Origin: Bacteroidia bacterium
GTDB lineage: Bacteria > Bacteroidota > Bacteroidia > AKYH767-A > 2013-40CM-41-45
Reading direction: 5' to 3'
Length of the DNA stretch: 38,725 bases
NCBI GenBank assembly: GCA_020852075.1
Contig: JADZBN010000212.1
Span: 1-38,725, forward strand
Positions 34,343 to 38,725 of this stretch are shown here, piece by piece (position 1 is the first letter of the stretch; each line of letters starts with the position of its first letter). Under the pieces are notes generated by a model. The model did not search any database. It worked only from the letters and a program-made list of their open reading frames with translations, and was not told the DNA's origin. The position numbers and the translations under genes are program-made.

Positions 34343-35314
34343 ATGAAACAAAACAACACGAATTTTCTTTTAGCTGTTTGCCTTCTTACAGGGCTAATTT
34401 CGTTTTTATCAGCCGGCGCACAAACGACAGTTACTATTCAACCGAATGCAGTCACGGGTAAAGACGCTCAGCTTGCAAGTTGTGTTGCCTGCGGCTATTC
34501 GGTCAGGAATTTCGGAACCAAGCAGGATTTTTCTGCATTTTCCTGGACAAACGGTGGTCATTCTTCCGACTCGCGAAGTATTCTGGAATTCGACCTTAGC
34601 CAGATACCTTTCGGTGCAACCATACTGACGGCAAAATTATCCCTATACTATAACCCCAACAGTGCAGAAGGGGGTCATGTAAGTTTTCCCATCAGCACCA
34701 ATGCCTGCTATTTGCAACGGGTAACCTCTGCCTGGAATGAAAGTACCGTTACCTGGAATACTCAACCCACGACTACCACACTTCACCAGGTTACGATTCC
34801 CGCTTCCACATCATCCACCCAGAATTATCCGAATATCAATGTCAGGCAGTTGGTTCAGGATATGGTCAATAATCCCGGTTCAAGTTTCGGGTTTATGCTC
34901 CGGCTCAAGCATGAAACCTGTTATAATAAAATGATTCTCACTTCCACGGATCACCCCAATGCCGCACTGCGACCAAAGCTCGTGGTTACCTATTCCGTGC
35001 CACAGCCAATGCCGGATCCATCTTTCCGTTTGAACGGCCAGGACGAAAACCAGGTTGGACCTTCCGTTACCATAGGAGTATTCCCCAATCCGGCCAATTC
35101 TGTACTCACGTTGAACATCAATACGCACCGACCATCCATGGCGGAAATTTCCATATACAGTTTATCCGACCGTGAAATTTTTACATGGAAGGGAATTCTG
35201 CATACAGGTCCCAATGAGATAAAAACAGAAGTCAGCAACTGGCCCAGGGGAATTTATATGTGTATCCTGAGAACAGATGAAGAAGTTAGAACAATGAAAA
35301 TAATGATTGAATGA
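34343..35314 (+). CDS. T9SS-exported DNRLRE-domain protein
   Basis: 323 aa. A signal peptide (about 1-26, ending SAGAQ) is followed by a DNRLRE-type domain (about 30-220). Its marks are DSRSILEFDLSQIPFGATILTAKLSLYY, SAWNESTVTWNTQP and the closing RPKLVVTYSV. The C-terminal ~80 residues (IGVFPNPANSVLTLNIN ... WPRGIYMCIL ... MKIMIE) form a type A T9SS sorting domain. DNRLRE domains are beta-rich, found in surface polysaccharide-associated proteins, with no defined activity. It follows the CotH gene by 102 bp on the same strand and may be co-transcribed; a strong terminator lies 35 bp downstream. Confidence 0.9.
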   Translation: MKQNNTNFLLAVCLLTGLISFLSAGAQTTVTIQPNAVTGKDAQLASCVACGYSVRNFGTKQDFSAFSWTNGGHSSDSRSILEFDLSQIPFGATILTAKLSLYYNPNSAEGGHVSFPISTNACYLQRVTSAWNESTVTWNTQPTTTTLHQVTIPASTSSTQNYPNINVRQLVQDMVNNPGSSFGFMLRLKHETCYNKMILTSTDHPNAALRPKLVVTYSVPQPMPDPSFRLNGQDENQVGPSVTIGVFPNPANSVLTLNINTHRPSMAEISIYSLSDREIFTWKGILHTGPNEIKTEVSNWPRGIYMCILRTDEEVRTMKIMIE

Positions 35315-35349
35315 CGAAATGCGTAACAGGCATGATCTATTCTGAAAAT

Positions 35350-35381
35350 AAAAAACCGCAGGATGTTGCCTGCGGTTTTTT
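35350..35381. terminator. Bidirectional intrinsic terminator
   Basis: AAAAAACCGCAGG and CCTGCGGTTTTTT form a perfect 13-bp stem around the loop ATGTTG, followed by further T residues. It separates the convergent DNRLRE and aldehyde dehydrogenase genes and can stop both. Confidence 0.92.
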
Positions 35382-35411
35382 TTATGTACGCATTGTTATT
35401 TGTACGCCTTG

Positions 35412-36977
35412 TTAAATGTCAAAATGAATACCCTGTGCGAGCGGAAGATCCGTGGAGTAGTTGATGGTATTCGTTTGCCTGCGCATATAAGCTTTCCAGG
35501 CATCTGATCCGGATTCACGGCCACCGCCTGTTTCCTTTTCACCTCCGAATGCACCGCCGATTTCAGCCCCGCTGGTTCCGATATTGACATTGGCGATACC
35601 GCAGTCGCTTCCTTCACAGGAAAGGTATTGTTCGGCTTCAAGGAGGTTACGGGTGAATATAGCACTTGATAATCCCTGCGGCACATCATTCTGAAGACGG
35701 ATGGCCTCATCTATGGATTTATATTTCATCAGGTAAAGCAAAGGAGCAAAGGTTTCGTCGCAAACAATCGGAAGATTTTTTTCAACTTCAGCAATGGCAG
35801 GGCGAACGTAACATCCGCTCTCAAATCCTTCGCCGGTCATGGTTTCACCACCATAAATAATTTTTCCGCCTTCTTTTTTCACGCGTTCCTGTGCATCTGC
35901 AAATCCCTGAACGGCAGCCTTGTCAATCAGCGGACCCACAAGGGTTTTGCTGTCAAGAGGATGCCCGATCCGGATATGCCGGTATGCATTTACCAGCTTG
36001 TCCCGGAACGTGTTGTAAACGTTTTCCTGAATAATTAGCCTCCGGGTTGAGGTACACCGCTGCCCGGCGGTTCCTACAGCACCAAAAAGAACGGCCCGGA
36101 TCGCGAGATCCAAATCTGCATTTTCAGAAATAATGATTGCATTGTTCCCACCGAGTTCAAGAAGCGACCGGCCCAGCCGTTCGCCGACAATTTTACCAAC
36201 CCGGCGACCTACTTTGGTTGATCCGGTTGCTGAGATCAGGGGAACACGGTGGTCGGCAAGGAAATTATCGCCGACATATTTCGATGATGCAGCCAGCAGG
36301 TTGAGAACCCCTTCGGGTACTTCATTTCGTTTCAGGACATCCGCTATAATGCGATGAACTGCAATGGCACAGAGCATCACCTTTGAACTGGGTTTCCAAA
36401 CTACCACATCGCCACAAACCAGCGCAATCATGGCATTCCATGACCAGACCGCAACGGGAAAATTAAACGCTGATATTATCCCTACAATACCCAGCGGATG
36501 GTATTGCTCATACATACGGTGGCGTGAACGCTCGCTGTGCATGGAAAGTCCGTACAACTGCCGGGAGAGACCAACGGCGAAATCGCAGATGTCAATCATT
36601 TCCTGAACTTCCCCGAGTCCTTCCTGATATATTTTCCCCATTTCATAGGATACCAGTTTGCCCAACGGTTCTTTGTATTTTCGAAGTTCTTCGCCGATCT
36701 GACGTACAATTTCACCCCGTTTTGGTGCAGGTACTGACCTCCATTTCAGAAAAGCCTTCTGTGCCTGGGTGATAACCTTTTCGTAATCGGAGGTGGTTGC
36801 CTGACGGATTTTGGCGATACATTGTCCGTCGCAGGATGACCAGGATTCAATAATTTCGCCTTTCGTGTCAAGCCATTCCAGTCCTGTGCAGGCACCGGGG
36901 TTTATGTCGTGTATTCCTAATACTTTCAGGGTTTCGGAAATTCCGAAATCTTTTGCTTCTAACGTTTCTGATTTCAT
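35412..36977 (-). CDS. Aldehyde dehydrogenase, ALDH7 (alpha-aminoadipic semialdehyde dehydrogenase) type
   Basis: 521-aa NAD(P)+-dependent enzyme, cytoplasmic. I chose the ATG at 36977; a longer frame runs 40 codons upstream through the promoter core. Catalytic features: [11 protein letters not shown] (N172), KPSS (K195), [18 protein letters not shown] (general base E274) and [13 protein letters not shown] (nucleophile C308). The segment [36 protein letters not shown] is characteristic of ALDH7/antiquitin, which oxidises alpha-aminoadipic semialdehyde in lysine breakdown. The substrate here is inferred from the subfamily; no other lysine-catabolism gene is in the window. Confidence 0.93.
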   Translation of the reverse strand: MKSETLEAKDFGISETLKVLGIHDINPGACTGLEWLDTKGEIIESWSSCDGQCIAKIRQATTSDYEKVITQAQKAFLKWRSVPAPKRGEIVRQIGEELRKYKEPLGKLVSYEMGKIYQEGLGEVQEMIDICDFAVGLSRQLYGLSMHSERSRHRMYEQYHPLGIVGIISAFNFPVAVWSWNAMIALVCGDVVVWKPSSKVMLCAIAVHRIIADVLKRNEVPEGVLNLLAASSKYVGDNFLADHRVPLISATGSTKVGRRVGKIVGERLGRSLLELGGNNAIIISENADLDLAIRAVLFGAVGTAGQRCTSTRRLIIQENVYNTFRDKLVNAYRHIRIGHPLDSKTLVGPLIDKAAVQGFADAQERVKKEGGKIIYGGETMTGEGFESGCYVRPAIAEVEKNLPIVCDETFAPLLYLMKYKSIDEAIRLQNDVPQGLSSAIFTRNLLEAEQYLSCEGSDCGIANVNIGTSGAEIGGAFGGEKETGGGRESGSDAWKAYMRRQTNTINYSTDLPLAQGIHFDI

Positions 36978-36999
36978 CTTTATAGTAATTTTCAGAATG

Positions 37000-37007
37000 C
37001 AAAGGTA
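37000..37007 (-). promoter_or_regulatory. Bacteroidota -7 promoter element (TACCTTTG)
   Basis: On the minus strand an exact TAnnTTTG lies 22 nt before the ATG of the aldehyde dehydrogenase gene at 36977, which supports that start over upstream in-frame codons. Confidence 0.55.
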
Positions 37008-37101
37008 CGAAAAAGGAGGAAACATCTTTTTGAACAGGAATGTGCAGTTGCATGCAGCCGTTTTATATTTTGCACGCTGACGGACACTGACCGACAACCG
37101 G

Positions 37102-38724
37102 ATGAAGCGATATTCACAACTGATTGCTTTTACGCTGCTTTGGCTGGTCTGTATGTATTATTCGGCATGGTATGCTGAAAATCCGGATACCTTTCAATAC
37201 CTCAGCATTGCGCAGAAGTACGCCTCGGGAAATATTTCACTGGCCATAAACGGTTACTGGAGTCCTCTTATCAGCTGGCTGATCGCACCTTTTTTGCTGA
37301 CAGGTCTTCATCCCATTCTGTCTTTTAAACTGATTCAATTTCTGCTTGCGGTGTATGGCCTGCATTGCTGGAACAGGCTGGTGACCCTATGCATTTCTGA
37401 GAAGTTGTATGCCTCCTGGCTGAAATGGATGGCAGTGCCTTTCATGCTCTCCTTCTCCCTGTTAAACCTTACACCGGATTTGCTTTTTCTGGTATGTATG
37501 CTGCAACTGCTGAGGTTGGCCATGAAAGCAGATTGGCTGATGTCCTTTGACTCAGTGATAAAAACGGCCCTGACCGGAGCGCTTCTTTTCTTCTCAAAGG
37601 CATTTGGCTTTCCCTTTTTTATTGCCTTTGTACTTGTACTGGCTGTCAGGGGGAGACGGATGAAAAAATCTGCACACCTCTTCCGGAATTACTTTTTTTC
37701 AACCGGACTATTCCTGATGGTTTCGTTGATCTGGATTCTTCCCCTCAGTCTGAGATACGGACGACCCACAATCAGCCGTTCTGTTTCGTTTAACCTTTCC
37801 AGGGAGGTGGCGCCTTTACCCGGGCGAACGGTTCAACTGCCTGTACTGTCGGGCGGCCTCATTGCCCCATCCGGTGAGCAATCGGCTTCAGCGTGGGAAT
37901 CTCCGGGTGATGCCATACCGGTACACACGATGCATCCGTTGCAATCCGCAGATGACGCAAAATATTACACCGGAGTTTTGAATAGAAATCTTCTGACGAT
38001 ATGGTATTATGATTTCAGAAATCAGGCAGGATTGTTTTTTCTATTATCAATTGCGGGCCTGTTGGTTTCGCGCAGGAGGAAAGAATTGATGTCTGATGAA
38101 AAGTTGTTTATTCCCCTGCTTGTGGTGGTTCTGGTGTATGGAGGGTATTCATTGATTCTTGTACATACCCGATATGTATGGATTTGTACCTTATTGATGT
38201 TATTACTCATCTTTCGGATTGCGGGTATTTTATTTCCCCACACGGTACATTCTGTATGGATGCGTATCCTGTTGGGTGTTGTACTCCTTCTTGCCGTGAA
38301 AAGACCGGTTAAAGAAATATTTTTTATTCAGGATAAAGATATACCGCTTCAATGGATATGGAAGGCTGTCAGAAACCCTTTGACTACACTGGATATAATG
38401 TACCGGCCCGACAGGCAGTTGCATGAGATTAGCCTTGAAATGAAGGCAAAGAATATCCGGGGAACGGCCATAGCTTCGGGGAGAGTGGATGAATTTCCCA
38501 GGGATTCCTATACCGCCGCACTGTATCTTTCGTATTGTTCAGGGAACCGTTACTTCGGACAAACAACATTTGATTCAGGTACAAGTACGGAGACGGACCC
38601 ACTGGGCATTCAGTATTATATCAGCTTCAGTAAGGATAAAACACAGGCCGGGTGGATACCTGTGATTTGGGATGAAAAATACCCCTGTACTGTTTTTAAA
38701 AGGGATAATGAAAAAGGGGAATAA
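37102..38724 (+). CDS. Multi-span membrane protein, GT-C glycosyltransferase-like
   Basis: 540 aa, complete (TAA at 38722-38724, one base before the window end). It has about ten hydrophobic segments: an N-terminal span (about 7-25), further spans to about 225, and a second block from about 310 to 400. [17 protein letters not shown] in the first periplasmic loop and [16 protein letters not shown] resemble the D-x-(F/Y) loop and first-membrane helices of ArnT/PMT-like (GT39-type) enzymes that use polyprenyl-phosphate sugars. The last ~120 residues are soluble and presumably periplasmic. Function as a lipid-linked-sugar glycosyltransferase is likely by topology but not certain. A TATATTTTG stretch (37065-37073) lies upstream. 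Confidence 0.75.
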   Translation: MKRYSQLIAFTLLWLVCMYYSAWYAENPDTFQYLSIAQKYASGNISLAINGYWSPLISWLIAPFLLTGLHPILSFKLIQFLLAVYGLHCWNRLVTLCISEKLYASWLKWMAVPFMLSFSLLNLTPDLLFLVCMLQLLRLAMKADWLMSFDSVIKTALTGALLFFSKAFGFPFFIAFVLVLAVRGRRMKKSAHLFRNYFFSTGLFLMVSLIWILPLSLRYGRPTISRSVSFNLSREVAPLPGRTVQLPVLSGGLIAPSGEQSASAWESPGDAIPVHTMHPLQSADDAKYYTGVLNRNLLTIWYYDFRNQAGLFFLLSIAGLLVSRRRKELMSDEKLFIPLLVVVLVYGGYSLILVHTRYVWICTLLMLLLIFRIAGILFPHTVHSVWMRILLGVVLLLAVKRPVKEIFFIQDKDIPLQWIWKAVRNPLTTLDIMYRPDRQLHEISLEMKAKNIRGTAIASGRVDEFPRDSYTAALYLSYCSGNRYFGQTTFDSGTSTETDPLGIQYYISFSKDKTQAGWIPVIWDEKYPCTVFKRDNEKGE

Positions 38725-38725
38725 T

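Noticed and set aside
1-38725. CRISPR arrays, rRNA genes, known riboswitches, toxin-antitoxin or restriction genes
   Set aside because: Looked for on both strands by motif and repeat pattern; none seen.

Overview
The window looks like chromosomal DNA from a member of the Bacteroidota, most likely an environmental or metagenome-assembled lineage. Four things point that way. Nine genes encode secreted proteins that end in, or appear to end in, type IX secretion (T9SS) sorting domains. The promoter core TAnnTTTG recurs in front of genes. Shine-Dalgarno sites are weak or absent. The DksA-like gene followed by lspA is an order familiar from this phylum. I see no prophage, insertion sequence, CRISPR array or rRNA. 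One tRNA is present.

Layout. 1-6.5 kb: a DksA/TraR-like regulator with a Lys/Ala-rich tail (its 5' end lies outside the window), lspA, a secreted M28 peptidase, a T9SS-exported SGNH hydrolase on the minus strand, and uvrC. 6.5-7.3 kb: an AT-rich stretch with a 17-bp direct repeat, a frameshifted and truncated remnant of a secreted surface protein, and tRNA-Ser(GGA), whose 3' end abuts the truncation. 7.4-9.5 kb: a CPBP membrane protease and the divergent dus gene. 9.5-16.6 kb: a run of T9SS cargo comprising a propeller protein, a lysyl-oxidase-like protein, a family-unknown secreted protein, a blue-copper cupredoxin and a jelly-roll-type protein, with two GC-rich structured intergenic spots. 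16.8-21.2 kb: an operon of a secreted PIG-L deacetylase, a 41-aa single-span membrane protein that starts directly at the deacetylase stop, and a sodium:solute symporter. 21.2-31.3 kb: a DUF2911 protein, a surface protein with five exact 75-aa repeats, adenine deaminase, an imelysin-like/di-heme peroxidase fusion, an NRDE (TANGO2) protein, a small TfoX-like protein and a TlpA-type thioredoxin. 31.7-38.7 kb: a CotH/lamin-tail surface protein, a DNRLRE surface protein, an ALDH7-type aldehyde dehydrogenase and a GT-C-like membrane protein.

The overall picture is housekeeping genes interleaved with many monocistronic secretome genes. The genes that most clearly work together are the deacetylase/small protein/symporter unit, which plausibly deacetylates an acetylated amino sugar in the periplasm and imports the product. 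The copper and heme secretome (lysyl oxidase, cupredoxin, di-heme peroxidase) suggests extracytoplasmic redox chemistry, but these genes are not in one operon. I did not find a clear, unmistakable new defence or mobile system. The best leads are the small membrane protein, the T9SS-exported lysyl oxidase with its cofactor residues retained, and the tRNA-linked gene truncation.
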